From positions 124,001 through 188,000 of the forward strand of contig JAGTJL010000030.1 of assembly GCA_020746875.1 (NCBI GenBank): a stretch of 64,000 bases of DNA, read 5' to 3'. This DNA comes from Rhexocercosporidium sp. MPI-PUGE-AT-0058 (Eukaryota; Ascomycota; Leotiomycetes; Helotiales). Positions 12,253-24,552 of this stretch are shown in pieces (position 1 is the first letter of the stretch; each line of letters begins with the position of its first letter). A model generated the notes under the pieces. The model was not told where the DNA came from. It saw only the letters and a list, made by a program, of their open reading frames with translations, and searched no databases. The translations under genes were made by a program, and so were the position numbers.

Positions 12253-13760
12253 CTAGCTATCCTCTACTTCTCCTGACCGATGCTCGACTGTCTGCCTAGG
12301 ATTGGTTCTTAGAGAAGCCATAGTCAGCACCTGTAAAACATCGGTACCTATGTTAAGTCCAACCTGTTTCTCTACCATCACTTCAACTTTCTCCCAGCTG
12401 AGTATATCGAACGGTACGCTGTTTTTAGAAGGTAGCACGCCGATGCGCCCATTGATGACACTAATCAAAGCAGCCGCGATGTCCTCACTGTTCTGATCAG
12501 AGAAATCAGGATCGGGATACCGTGCTAGAGCGAGAACATTGGATGTCTCGAAGTGACACAGGAGATCGCCGATTCTGGCGCTGGAGGGTGCGAAGTAGAT
12601 GAACCTCGTTTCTTCGAATGCGAGAGTGACGCCCGGACGTCCGGCTCTGTAAGCTGCGTATTGGGCGTCGAGGAGGAGTTGATAGAGGGTGTTGCTGTCT
12701 AGTTCGGGAGAGGGTGTTTTGTATGGTCTGTTGTGAGGGGATTGGGTTAGATAGAGCCCAGATGTGCGCTACGCGACCTCGGATAGTGCCAGAAAGTGAG
12801 AGCTGAGTGGCTGGCTTGGTAGAGAGATGGGTGCTTGATTTTGGTAGTTTGTAGTGGGCTGTGGGATTGGTATAGTCTTGGTCTGTATTTAGTATTTCGT
12901 GGACGTCCTGAGACTCGCTGATGCCGTTTCTTGAGTCTGGAGATAGTTGGGTTTTGATTTAGTGCGCCAGAACAGAATCGAGTAGTGGTGTCAGAGGAAT
13001 GGAGAAGTCGACTGGAATCGCTTCTCTGCAGCATGGTAGCGCGAGAGCGTGGAGGTCGAACATATTGTTGAGCGGATCCCGACAGGATGATGTGCCATAA
13101 TTGAAGCATAGCTCAACACTTGGGAATAGCTTCACGATATCCTCCAGCCTGACCCATTACACGTGGGTCATGTGGCTCTTCAATATTTGGCGTTGAAGCT
13201 TCTGTTGAATGTGCCAATCGAGTAATTTGGTATCAATGTCGATCCGTTTGACAAGAAGAATAATTCAAGAAAGAGCTTTCCAGTCCATGGATGCGTGTTC
13301 GGAGCATATGGTGATGTTTGAAGCTTCTGGCAGTTCTCGAACAACCTAGAGCCTTTTCTAGTACTCATCTTTGGACAGGAGAATCAAGTCCCTGACGAGG
13401 ATTCCTATTTGCTCGACGCTCAGTATAGCATGGCGATCGAGCCAGAAAAGCCGTTCCCAACGTGTCAAGACGGACGATGAGTGCTCCTGTTGCCGTACGC
13501 TTATGTCTCGGGTTGGGTAAATCGCAAGCTAGACGAGTACCTGTTGTGCGAGGTTGTAAATCAAAACTCATCTGCCTAACTTGGTGATTGCGTCCACGTA
13601 TATCGCCTTGGTTTGTACACAGAGCATCTATCCATACTGTTCGTGGTTTGTTATTGTACCGAAGAGTTGCCAGTGTGTGCCAAAGATTTCACATACTGTG
13701 TATGACCGAAGGTGATGCAGCCACGGACAGTTGTCTTTTTTTGTATTGAGGCGTCCCCAC
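12253..13760 (-). pseudogene. HET-domain (heterokaryon incompatibility) pseudogene
   Basis: HET-domain proteins trigger cell death after fusion of incompatible hyphae. On the minus strand, HTLATLRYNNKPRTVW continues as IDALCTNQGDIRGRNHQVRQM (13568-13665), the hallmark WIDALCINQ...ER..QV..M block. A one-base frame change then leads to IYNLAQQVLV-stop-LAIYPTRD, which aligns with the family's Y..A..VLVWLG (the stop replaces Trp, a TGG-to-TAG change). Further frame fragments read NITICSEHASMDWKAL and NMFDLHALALPCCREAIP. The C-terminal half, from about 12760 down to the stop at 12253, is open (LYQLLLDAQYAAYRAGRPG, TLAFEETRFIYFAP). Multiple stops and shifts make a functional product unlikely. Some breaks could be introns, but the Trp-to-stop change is not. 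It lies about 1.5 kb from the RIP-damaged transposon. Confidence 0.75.
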
Positions 13761-15100
13761 ATGTACGATAGAGATTCATACTGCGGATTGCTGGAGGAAT
13801 AGACGGTCTGGAGGCCGCAGGATATTGATACGGCTATTCACTGAGGGTGGCCAAAGGATGAGGAGCAGAACTTCTGAGGGGGAAGTGGTGTGTAGATGGT
13901 TCTTCTGTTCGGATATGTAGAATTCTGACATTGTAAATTGCAGAATGCGAGAGAATAACTAGACTAAGAGGATCACGACAACGGCAAAGTGTGCCTAGAG
14001 AAAGTGGTCAACTTGAGGAGGCTGACGGCAACCTTGACGCAACTCGATATGGTCACGTGACACCTACAACAAAAATAAAATTCCGAATCCGAGAATCTTC
14101 AGCAAGCAAAGTAATCAATATGATTGCGATATGGAGTCGAACAGGAAATTATTTTTCAGAACGTATGACGTCCGCCTTGGCTTGGAAGCACGTGTAGTTG
14201 GAAAAGGGGTCATTCCATTTAATTCAGGGGCCGAAAAGCTGAATGACGTCGGGACGGACGACTTATGCTGGGCCAGCCTCAGGACACCAGAACCAAACAA
14301 TTGTTAAAGAACACGCAAGATGAAACCTCACAATGCCATCTGGAATTCTATGTGGTGTTTGGGTATTAGTATAGACATACCGCAGAGAGTTAACGATCAA
14401 CGCGAACATATGAAGTTCTTCCTACTGTAATTCAGCCAGCCCACTTGAGACGAGACTTTTCGTGATACTTCCGTGTTCCAGACGCGACATTGGCCCCATA
14501 GCCGGCTGGCTGCCTGTGTGAACTCCCTCATGAGATGAAATATAGAGTAGAAATCAACAACGAAAAGTCCAAAAGTGAATGTGAACAGAATAATGAATCC
14601 AATTCATTGATTGTGCACTGCGATTCATATTATTCCTGTACCGTCTTATCTTTCGAGCTGAATCATAACAATAGCAGCCGCACCCAGACCATCAGCCAAG
14701 ACAACATTGACGCTAAGCCTGTTCTGGCTGGCGAGCGAACTTGACTTCACGCTCCCCAACATCACCTCCATCTCCAATCTCCATTCCCCGACCACCCCCC
14801 TCGAAGACGACAGCATCAACTCCCACTTCTTTTTCACAAACACCCATACGCACGAACTTCACGACATCTGCATACCTATCCTTTGCGACAACCACACACC
14901 TCTTGCTTTCCCCCATATCGCCCAAGCGCAAGAATCCAAAATCTGTCCCCCGAGGAGGAGGTCGCGTGTACCCCTTTGCGCCTCCGCGCATATCTTCTCA
15001 TCTACGTCTCTACACACATGCATGCAGTGGCTCGCTGATACTCATACGGGAGATGTTGGTTGGCAGCAGGTGGGAGAGGTAGATCGATCACCCCGTCACG
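13761..15100. other. Intergenic, upstream region of SET1
   Basis: No supportable gene. The last 400 bases are C-rich on the plus strand. Several overlapping open frames there, on both strands, lack family motifs and look like composition artefacts of the SET1 promoter and leader. Confidence 0.5.
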
Positions 15101-18100
15101 ATGTCTCGCGCCCCGGCTGCAGGCTTCGCACAGTTCTTCCCTACTGCTCCGCGGGCAGCCAAAGACAAGGCAAAGGAGAGAGAGAAAGTCAAGATATTCA
15201 GCAGCCAAGATTCGCCCTCAACTCGACCTATCGCTGACATGAAGGTCATCCTTCCCAAGGTCCGCATCGACGATGCTCCTTCTCGATCCGGTGAAGGCGG
15301 TGTTCCTACCGCAGATATTACAGCTCCCCTACTCGATGAGGGCGACCTTCTCAATGGTGTTGGGTCTGCGAGTTCGCATTCAAGCACGGTGTCTTCTGTC
15401 TTCAGCTCTGCTGCTCAGCATAACAACCTTGCGGCCGCCAGCAATAACAATTTCAGCACAACACCTATGACGAACGTCGATTCTTCTCCAAATCATGTCG
15501 CGAGTCCACATCAGCACAAGTCTGCCGCGGTAGGCTCGAGTTCAACTGGCTTTTCCAGCGAGAAATACCTCACACAAAATGATGTTCCGCAACCACAAGA
15601 TACTGCCAAGGCAGATACACCTCCCACAGACCCGCGTGTCTATGCACGAGACCCCAACAGAAGTGTCAAGGGCTGCATCATTACATACGACCCCCTCCTC
15701 GACAAGAAGCTGTCATCGAAGGATATGAAGAAAGCGAAACCCATATACAAGGATATTGGCCTGGTACGTACATCATAATCTGCTGCGGGGAGCGTCATCT
15801 TACTTGTGTGAATGTTTGGCTAATCAAAGGCTTTGCAGGAAGAAGATGACGCTCCCCCAGCAGATCCACGATTGGCGAAGAGAGGCGGAAAGCTGGATTA
15901 TATCAATGTTGATTTCCACAACCCTCAATCTCGTCTGCGGCATGCGCCATATCTACTACGACCTTATGCATACGACCCCAAGACCTCTCTTGGCCCTGGT
16001 CCGCCCACCCAAGTTGTAGTTACTGGATTCGACCCTCTGCACAACTTTGCTAATGTTGCGGCTATCTTCTCGAGCTTCGGCGAGATTGCGGAGAGCAGCA
16101 ATAAGCTACATCCAGAGAATGGGAGCTGCTTGGGATTCGCAACATTTCGATACCGCGACTCGAGGATCATCAAGGGAGGCCGGTTTATTTCTGCCATTGA
16201 AGCTGCGAAGATTGCCGTGCGCAAGGGATCGAGCATGCGGATCGGCTCTAGCAATGTCAAGGTGGATTTTGACGCAGAAGGGAATAAGAGTAGGCGGATG
16301 ATGGAGAATCTGTTGAAGGCTCCTAAACCCGAACCCGTTACCCAGAACGTCAAGGCCGTTTCTACGTTTGCAGCAAAGCCAGCAGACGCAGCAAAGTTTT
16401 CTGGTCCTCCTCCAACTGCCCCCAAGGGCCCTGCCTCCTCTAGACCGATCTTTCGTCCACCGATCCAATCCATAACCCCCTCAGCGATTCTTCCTCCTAC
16501 GAAGCCGAAGCCAATCCGAGTAATGCCAAGTACAGAGCCTGTGTCGCAGCAATTGATGCACCAGCCATACATCTTCGTCTCTGGCGAGTCTGTCCCGTGC
16601 ATGAATACTACCCCACCTCACATGTTGAAGCGGATGAGACATTTCAACCCAGAAGATGTCAAGATGGACGCTTTCGGGTACTACATCATTTTCCCCAATT
16701 CTGACCAGGCTAGAAATGACTGCGACCGATGCTTCAGAACTCTCGATCGCACCCTCATGTTCAACTATACCATGATTATGCAGCCGTTTCCTTGGGGCAC
16801 TTCTGGATCTCGAAGCGCTGCTCATCGTGCTACCGAGTCCAATCGTAAGCGTAGCCGAAGCCCAAGTCTCAAGGATAATGAGGAATGGGAAAGACAGGTC
16901 GCAATTGCTCGTAGACGAGAAGAAGCCGCAGATGTGGAAGTGGAGAGAAAAGAGCGCGCAATGAATTTCGATCCTGCCAGAGAAGCCATTGAGGTTATTC
17001 GCAAGCAGCTCAAGATCCAGCTTTTGAAGAACATTCGCGAGAAGACTGCAGCGCCTGTCATACACACCTTCTTGGACCCCGCCAACCACACTGCCAAGCG
17101 ACGAAAGTACGGTATCGACGATCCGAAGGACATGAAGCTTCAACTTATTTATGAGGACGACGAGAGAGAAGAGAGTCCTTCAGTTGGAACACCAAACTCT
17201 CGTAATGAAACCTTCGATCGCCGTGTGATGGGACCCGGCCGCATGAACATTTCTGCGATGCCTCGCATTCGAAAGGCCAAGAACGGAGCAAAGTCGAGTG
17301 TTGGATTCCAAGATCCGTTTGCCAGAGCACGACCAAAATCTAAGAACATTATTCGAGGACTATCGAGTAAATGGATTGAGAGCAGCCCAGAATCCGAGGA
17401 CGACTTCCGCTCTCGAGCCCGAGATACTGAAGAGCCTGACTCTCGGCCAAGAAGTAGAATGACCTCCGAGGAGGATGATGCGTATGACGTTTTCCAGAGA
17501 TCCGGGGATGCCCGAGTTGTTGATGACGACTCCATGAGTGAGGCAAGCTTCGTTGTTAGAGATAACATCCCCACAAAGAAGCGAAAGCTTGATCTTCAGG
17601 TAGAAGCCGCCTTGAAGCGCCAGAAGAAGAGTGACGAGGAGCTTTTCGGTGTGGCTAGAGAGAAGATCGACGAGGAGTTCCCCTTATCTGCCAGCACTAT
17701 CGACGAGGAGATGCCGGATGTTGATAGTGTACTTGGTAATGAGCTCGATGCCCAAGCCGCTCTCGCCGAAGGCAGAAGGAAGCTGGCTGCTAAGAAGAAA
17801 AAGAAGTCCAAGAGACAAATATTCGAGGAGCGCGAGGCACTCAAGAAGGAGCAAGAGGGTGTCTACATGGATACATTTGATCACCAGCCTAGCGACAGTC
17901 CTGAGGACGATGATGAAGAGTTCGTCACAGAAACTGCTCCGGTGGAGACGACTGTGGAATGGGGCATGTCTGCTGAGGTTCCTCGACCTACTGTGGACGA
18001 CGACTTCAGCACGATTCTCGACCTCGACGGTATCCAAAATCTTATCAAGGATGACGAAGACATTCCAGCTGCCATTTCAATCCTCAAATCAGACGGTAAA

Positions 18101-19016
18101 CCCAAGCCGGGCTGGGCAAAATCTTGGGCTTGGAGACAGGAAGACATCAAGGCACTCAACCGTGATGGATACAGAGGTCTCGTCACTACCGATACAACGA
18201 TTGGAGGGTACTATGTCCCTAATGCTTCTGGCTGTGCTCGTACCGAAGGAACCAAGAAGATTCTCAACGCCGAGAAGTCTAAATATCTTCCTCATCGAAT
18301 CCGAGTATTGAAGCGACGCGAGGAACGTGAAGCACTTGCCTCTCGCACTGGACGAGACTCTGCTGCGGAAGCGGCACAAGCTGCCAAGATTGCTGCGGAT
18401 AAATTGGCGACTAAAGGAAATTCTCGAGCCAATCGTCTTAATCAACGTGCAATTGCAGCTGATCTCGACCGTCAAAAGAAGTCCCTCGGCACAGACGTCG
18501 ACAATGTTCTGAGTTTCAATCAACTCAAGAAGCGAAAGAAGCTTGTCAAGTTCGCTCGATCGGCCATCCACAACTGGGGTCTGTACGCCGAAGAAGACAT
18601 TGCTATGAACGACATGATCATCGAATACGTTGGTGAGAAAGTCAGACAGCAAGTCGCAGATCTTCGTGAGCATCGCTATCTCAAGAGTGGAATTGGAAGC
18701 AGTTATCTCTTCAGAATTGATGAGAATACTGTCGTCGATGCAACAAAAAAGGGTGGCATCGCTCGGTTCATCAATCACAGCTGCATGCCTAACTGCACAG
18801 CCAAGATTATCACTGTTGACAAGAGTAAGAGAATTGTCATCTACGCGCTGCGAGATATTGCAGAGAGTAAGTTTTCTCCCAATACTTTTGGAGTCACACT
18901 AACACACCACAGACGAGGAACTCACCTACGATTACAAATTCGAGCGTGAGATCGGAAGTACAGATCGTATTCCCTGCCTCTGCGGTACAGCAGCATGTAA
19001 AGGTTTCCTCAACTAA
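15101..19016 (+). CDS. SET1: Histone H3 lysine-4 methyltransferase SET1 (COMPASS catalytic subunit)
   Basis: SET1 methylates H3K4 in the nucleus as the catalytic subunit of COMPASS. Three exons (15101-15763, 15839-18866, 18913-19016) join in frame to 1264 codons plus stop, a usual length for filamentous fungi. A low-complexity N-terminus precedes an RRM at about residues 280-360 ([29 protein letters not shown]). A second conserved Set1 RNA-binding-like region follows ([11 protein letters not shown] to [10 protein letters not shown]), then long charged, disordered stretches. The N-SET region reads [16 protein letters not shown]. The SET domain (about 1122-1245) has HNWGLYA, the motif [11 protein letters not shown], and EELTYDY, completed only by splicing the last intron. 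The post-SET zinc site reads [13 protein letters not shown] at the very C-terminus. All catalytic signatures are intact. It converges with TRM112 downstream. Confidence 0.96.
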
Positions 19017-20166
19017 TAAGCTGATAATTCTCATTTGTCACTGTCTCCATACATTTGCATTCGAACCCGGATCCTGCACAAAGAGCAGGAGTCCTCATTT
19101 TTCAGCAAGGAGTTGGGTTCATTCGCCGTCATGCATGACATTGTTCCCGAGTCACTTCTGCTATTTTCTGCATTTCATGCATACGGCTGGATTAGTCTTT
19201 TCTGGGCGACCCATGGGTGGGCTGGATCGAACAATGAAAAGTTCTCCTTCAATCGAGTTCTTTCCCCGGCGAGGCGTTTGCTTTGGATGCCTTCTAATTT
19301 TCTTGTTGGGCAGGCTGGCCTGGATCTGAATGGAATGAGATGCGATGATGGAAGATGAATGGGGGAATCATTTCTCGACGGTCGCTTCATCAACGATTTT
19401 ATTCCGTGCTGCTTGTGCTGGTGTTTTCCCGCAGATCGATGGATGAGAAGTGGTAGGGAAGAAACTACGACACACCGCATCACTCACACATTGTATGATA
19501 GGAGAGAGAAAAGCGAACAGAGAGCAGTGAAGTGGATGGCTGGATGCCTATGTAGGGATACTTATTGTGCAGCTCGGAGGTGGAGGGCGTTGAGATGAGA
19601 TGAGATGATTGCAGATTTGCGCGGCTGCCTGAACGGCAAGCATGGAAGCAAGTAATTCAACAAAAACAAACAAGCAAGCAATAGAATAATGAGAGTCTGA
19701 ACTGGTGGGTTCCTGTGTCTTCTTTGTGTGCGATTCTGTGAGATGTGATGTTGATCCCGTTGTATACCAGCACCGAGTTCCCCTGACAGCTAGGTCTTGA
19801 GGACTTTTATCATCCGCTTCTCGATCCTCACAGAGTAGATGACAAGATTTGGATATTGGCTGTTAGTCTCTCGTCTTCTAATTCTTGTTTAGTGTGCTCT
19901 CGTTGCGAATTTTACAAGGAGCAGTCCGGCAGTTCTCACTCTATGAACGTCTACTACCTGAGCAGCCCCCTCCGTTTCACGTACTTGCTTGATTGCCTTC
20001 ATAGGACAATCACTCCTCTGTCGAGCTTTTGACAGCACCTTCCCTTTGCAATGAGATATTCCATATTGCCAATCCAGTCACTCCATGCCACCAAAACGGG
20101 TATCATATCAACCTCCTCCCTCCTATCCCCATTCCACCCTCTGTGGTCTTCTGTCCTGTATCTTCC

Positions 20167-20221
<55 letters not shown>

Positions 20222-20310
20222 GTTCTACCCTTGGCCCCTTCCATATCCCCTCTCCTCGACCAAACCCAACTCCACCCGGAGTTCCAACCCCCAACCACCC
20301 ACCCCCATCT
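19017..20310. other. Convergent intergenic region with a CT microsatellite
   Basis: Lies between the SET1 and TRM112 stop codons and holds both 3' ends. No gene is supported. A pure (TC)n/(CT)n tract of about 50 bp spans roughly 20169-20219 and makes several spurious Ser-Leu or Glu-Arg open frames. Confidence 0.6.
20169..20219. repeat. CT dinucleotide microsatellite
   Basis: An uninterrupted alternating CT run of about 50 bp just beyond the 3' end of TRM112. It is likely length-variable between isolates. Confidence 0.95.
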
Positions 20311-20856
20311 CTATACCAAATGATTCGGCAACAAGAAATTCGCGATCCCCTCCTTGATCTTATACTCGTGTCCACAATTCGCACACACCAGCCCACCCTC
20401 ACTGATCTGTGTCTCGAGGAGGAGGGTGTGTAGCTCTGCTGCAAGCTTTGCGTCGGTTTCGAGATCGGCGGGGGTTGGGGGCGTGGCGGGGAGGGGTGGG
20501 AATCCTAACTGCGGTAGGATGGGGTGTTAGTTTCCTGTGAGGTTGTGGAGTTGGATTGAACGGTCGGAGAATGGGAGACGACGAGGATTGGCAGTTAGAG
20601 ACTGAGGGGATTTGGGAAAAGGGGAGGTGGGACATTGGGCAAGGGAAAGGAACAGAGAAGACCGACGAACCTCGGAAGCGGTAACAACCAACGCAGCCCA
20701 ATCCACCCTCGGCAGCACATTCGTGAGTAGTTTCTGGTTTGGCGCGATGGTGTCGGATACGAGTTCGCAGTCCTTGGGGTGTAAGGGGAAGGAGGCGGAT
20801 GTGGATTTGCAGGCTTTCACGGCGCAGGTTAGGAAGTTGAGAGTTAGGACTTTCAT
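20311..20856 (-). CDS. TRM112: TRM112-like multifunctional methyltransferase activator
   Basis: Trm112 is a small zinc protein that binds and activates several methyltransferases acting on tRNA, rRNA and release factor eRF1. Exon 1 (20671-20856) begins MKVLTLNFLTCAVKAC and continues FPLHPKDCELV and LPRVDWAALVVTASE. The intron is 20509-20670 (162 bp). Exon 2 (20311-20508) gives LGFPPLPATPP, ELHTLLLETQISEGGLVC and ANCGHEYKIKEGIANFLL. The product is 127 residues, matching the family. Cys11 and Cys16, with Cys104 and Cys107, fit the expected zinc site. The ATG at 20856 was chosen because homologues start at MK(F/V)LT; an upstream in-frame ATG at 20946 adds a low-complexity leader not expected in the family. 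It converges with SET1. Confidence 0.93.
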
Positions 20857-21100
20857 TTTGGCGGGTGTCGGTGATGGTGAGAAAGTGGTAAGGGTGGAGG
20901 TGGAGGTAGAAGATTCGATGGGTTTGTGAGGGTCGCAGATGATCAACTTGAGATTTCGCGTAGGATTAGTGGTTTTTCTTCGAGGTTCTGTAGTGCTGGG
21001 AAGATGGTGGAGGGGTGATGTGAGGTTCTGGTAAACTTTTTTTCGGTGATGGAGATCTCGCGGGGGAGATAAGATTAGATTAGATCGAGATCAGATGATA
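20857..21100. other. Upstream region of TRM112
   Basis: Short leader and promoter interval of the minus-strand TRM112 gene, ending at the TA target site of the MITE. No further feature was recognised. Confidence 0.5.
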
Positions 21101-21274
21101 CAGTAGGGTGCAAAAAGTTCCTGTACCCCCCCCTTGTAAGCGGCCGCTAGCGCTTTACAATTCAGGCTTCTCAGAGTACGCAGCTCTTGTCATGGGTGCC
21201 TGAAACTGGGTATATATCAGCACGCTATTCGCGATTGCAGGGGAGGGGGTGCAGGAACTTTTTGCACCCTACTG
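21101..21274. mobile_element. MITE, 174 bp, TA target duplication (family A)
   Basis: Terminal inverted repeats of about 30 bp: the left end starts CAGTAGGGTGCAAAAAGTTC and the right end is its inverse (ending TTTGCACCCTACTG), both running into C-rich/G-rich tracts. TA dinucleotides flank it at 21099-21100 and 21275-21276. TA duplication and short size are typical of non-autonomous Tc1/mariner-type elements. There is no coding capacity. Confidence 0.88.
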
Positions 21275-21589
21275 TAGATCCACTTCCCTCCCCTGATTTC
21301 TGGCTCGCTTCAATGTCAATAATCATAATAGAGACAAAGTCTAGGCGAAAGCAAGCGGGAATTTTTGGAACAGATGATTAGTATTGTCACTCTGTTGCAG
21401 ATATCAGACGTTAAACACCTTTCGTTGAGCTTACGAGGCATACTTTTCAGCCACACATATGCTGGCAAGATGTGAGTGGACAGCCTTCCGCTCTAGTTGG
21501 AACCTCGTGCTCTCATCCCCAAACAACACGATTTGTCAACTTGCGACCTTTCAATATTAAAAACATACTCCCTGGCTCATTCGACCACC

Positions 21590-22756
21590 ATGGCTGCTGC
21601 TCCAACAAGATCGGTAGACCCGATCACCACAGATCCATACATTTCACTGGGGCGTCTTGGGCACGGCGTGTACGGCTACGTTGACCGAGTAGCCAAGAAA
21701 GACGGATCCCAGACGGTCTACGCCAGGAAGACGGTCAAGATCACGGGTGACAGCGGTCCATTAAAAAAAGAAACATTAAATAACGAGGCACGCATCCTGC
21801 GTCGCCTCAGACATCGACACATCATCCGGATCTTAGAGCTGTACACCCATCGAAACGAGCTCTCCATCATCATGCTAGATGTGGCTGAGATGAATATGGC
21901 CGAATACTTTCAAGAGGTTGAAAGTCTCACCGACTTTGAGCAGCGGAGTTCGATGACGAACACTATGCAAGCTTGGCCGGTGTGTTTGATACAAGCGGTT
22001 GACTACCTCCACGAGATGCGCGTCAAACACAAGGATCTTAAGCCAGATAACGTTCTCATCAAAGATGGGTCTGTTATTCTAGCCGACTTTGGAATCTCCA
22101 AAGATATGATTGATGAGGAGACCACCGCGACTAAGAGCTTGCAGCCCCAAGGCACCCCGATGTATTGGGCTCCAGAAGTAGCAACTACCGGCCGCAAGGG
22201 CCGTGCAACGGATATATTTTCACTAGGATGCATATTTCTTGAAATCGGGACGGTCTTTGGGGCCCCACCTGGAACACTGGCTCAATTCTACAACTTCAGA
22301 GAAACGAATGACACTCGAGCTTACTCATGTTGCCGTATGAAGCTGGTCAAATGGATATGGTATCTTTGGGGATTTTGGTACACTCATTTCAAGAACTCCC
22401 ATAATTACGCATTCAGAGACTATGTGTCTGGGGTCTTGGAGCTGGCATTTCTGATGCTAGACCCCAATCCCAAAACAAGAATTACTTCACGCCAACTGGT
22501 GGTGATGGTCCATTGTAAAGAACTGTACTACCATGTCCGTATCAAACCATTAGCATGCGTTGGATGCCGAGACGGGAGCATTTTGACGGGTTCAAGCATA
22601 CAACTGCATTCGGTTTACAAAGGTTACGAGAAGCTGACGTACCCCTCACCGCCAGAGTTAGCGTTATCGTCCGAGTCGATTCCAAGGACTTGGGAAGAGG
22701 TAAAGAGGCTCTGGTTGAAGTCACATATGTGGTGGGATGATCAAGTTGAAGATTAA
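21590..22756 (+). CDS. Serine/threonine protein kinase
   Basis: A 388-residue protein kinase, probably cytoplasmic. The ATG at 21590 has a good context (ACCACCATGG); the frame is open upstream, but only through a non-ATG codon. Kinase features in order: glycine loop GHGVYG (24-29), catalytic Lys47 in YARKTVK, helix-C Glu66 (NNEARILRRLRH), catalytic loop HKDLKPDN (147-154), DFG (166-168), APE (194-196) and the F-helix DIFSLGC. All catalytic residues are present, so it should be active. The HKD in place of HRD recurs in fungal-specific kinase groups and keeps the catalytic Asp. The C-terminal 150 residues show no recognised domain. There are no introns. I cannot assign a pathway or orthologue. 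Confidence 0.88.
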   Translation: MAAAPTRSVDPITTDPYISLGRLGHGVYGYVDRVAKKDGSQTVYARKTVKITGDSGPLKKETLNNEARILRRLRHRHIIRILELYTHRNELSIIMLDVAEMNMAEYFQEVESLTDFEQRSSMTNTMQAWPVCLIQAVDYLHEMRVKHKDLKPDNVLIKDGSVILADFGISKDMIDEETTATKSLQPQGTPMYWAPEVATTGRKGRATDIFSLGCIFLEIGTVFGAPPGTLAQFYNFRETNDTRAYSCCRMKLVKWIWYLWGFWYTHFKNSHNYAFRDYVSGVLELAFLMLDPNPKTRITSRQLVVMVHCKELYYHVRIKPLACVGCRDGSILTGSSIQLHSVYKGYEKLTYPSPPELALSSESIPRTWEEVKRLWLKSHMWWDDQVED

Positions 22757-24552
22757 ACTAGGACCCATCTTAAAATGGAAGGCTAAGCCGCTAGTATCGT
22801 GGAAGCTTCTGTTGTGGACGACACGAGATCGGGAAGTCATCGATGGGTAAGAATACTCGCCTGGACTGAGTCATTGTAAATAAGGCCAACAAGATATTTA
22901 GCCAGGAATAGTGTCCCCGCAACTCTGGATATGATAAGATCCTTCGAAAATAGTAGACATTTGTTCATGGTACCATGTCAGTATCTGTCAGTTGGATTGG
23001 GAAATTATTCATTGCCCACGTGAGTGGCTTGCTCGGTCAGGAATTAGTGATTCGGTCAGATCGTCAGTCTCACATCTCGGTCACAAAACTTGCTCCAGGA
23101 AATCGTTAGAACATGTAAGATGAGAGTGGGGACTTGATTATATACTTTTTATCTGCCTCTATCATACCTGAGTATCAAATTCCCCCCCCCCCCCCCCCAA
23201 AAAAAAATTGGAAGCTAGGCCTTCATTTCCAGGACCTGAGTATAGGCTCGAACCACGCTATATCACGACAGCCTTGCCAAGATGGCGAGTGAAAAAGAGG
23301 ATTTCCCGTCTCCAGAATTATCTTTTGATCCTCCCAGCTATTCCATTCCTCATGGGAAATCCTACACCCTGCAATGGGATTGTATTTCAATAGCCTCGTT
23401 TGCCATATCTGTACCAATCATTTTCGACACCGAATTGTGATCTTGATTCAGAATATATTCTAATGAACCACGTGACATGGATTACCCTTGGCATGAAAAT
23501 GTCTCTAAAACTTCTCAGAATGAGTTGTACAATATTTGGCTCACAGATACAGCATTTGGGCTCTGTATTAACTAATATTTTAGCTAAAATGGAGCAAAAA
23601 TACCTGAATGAAAGCTCATAGTCCCCACTCCAAGACACTATCCTGTGACGTAAATCGAACAAACTCTATCCCTTTTCTTTCCATCAGTCCATGAAAGTAT
23701 GGATGTCTTACTAAGGTCATAGCTTTTCTTTTGAGGTCCCAGCAGTTTTTTTAGTTTCTCTCATCACAAATGATACAAGTAAATCAAGAAAAAACGCATG
23801 CAATCGTCTATTTCCGCAAAGTATAGGAGAAGAGCTATCTATCCTCTTCTAGTGAGTGCTTAGCATCTAAGAAATGAAATATTGAGTAGCATTCCATGCA
23901 TAAGCGGCTGCGACTAGAGGGCTCGTTGTCACTTGCGGCCGTGGCCGGTATTCCGGGAGCCTTTCGGTAGATCCACCGAAGCCAGTAGCTTGACGACATC
24001 CTCGCGTAACATTTCACATGGTCTATGAGATGTTGAGTAATATATTCGTGACAAACGAGTTCACCTGAGCGTCGAGCCCAGCCGATGGGTTGGCGTTTTT
24101 CTCATACCAGCATGTGAGAAGAATCTTTACTTGGCTGCCGTGCGGCTTGTAAACAAACATCGCGAACATCCCCCAAAAGAAAAAGAGCGTTCAATAAACA
24201 TCAACTGCTCAGCTAATCCAAGCAACTGCACAAAACATTATATACTCTTGGGATCTATCGTCCCTTAATTCACTACAAGGAAGGTGGCTTGTTGAGGCAG
24301 AAGAGCCATAAGTAGAGATGGAGTGGTCATCGGCCTCAAAATCCATGAGGTCGATTTCTAGGATTGGTACATTGAGGAAGACCAACAGCTGCTAGATGTA
24401 ACGCAATTCAAGTCCGCTTCCAATTGCGATACCTGCACGTCGCTGCACGGTGCACGGGAATTTGAGCATCACATACACACTCAGGAGCCGCAAGCTGATA
24501 TTTTGGGCGAGAGCGGGTTATCCGCGGGTAAAAGCCCTAACTGGTACTTGTA
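22757..24552. other. Intergenic, no gene seen
   Basis: No supported gene. A homopolymer tract (about 18 C, then 9 A) lies at about 23182-23208 and may be length-unstable or poorly resolved by sequencing. Around 23835-24017 the minus strand carries short protein-like fragments in different frames, too little to call. Confidence 0.5.

Noticed and set aside
14707..15237. Several overlapping open frames on both strands upstream of and overlapping the SET1 start
   Set aside because: C-rich leader sequence opens many frames; none has family motifs and they conflict with the well-supported SET1 start at 15101.
15964..18778. Long open frames antisense to SET1 (up to 229 residues)
   Set aside because: Shadows of a highly biased coding exon; no motifs.
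20029..20444. Ser-Leu and Glu-Arg repeat proteins on both strands
   Set aside because: They are translations of the CT microsatellite and of the TRM112 second exon in wrong frames.
23835..24017. Minus-strand fragments such as PLVAAAYAWNATQYFIS
   Set aside because: Too short and in inconsistent frames to support a gene.
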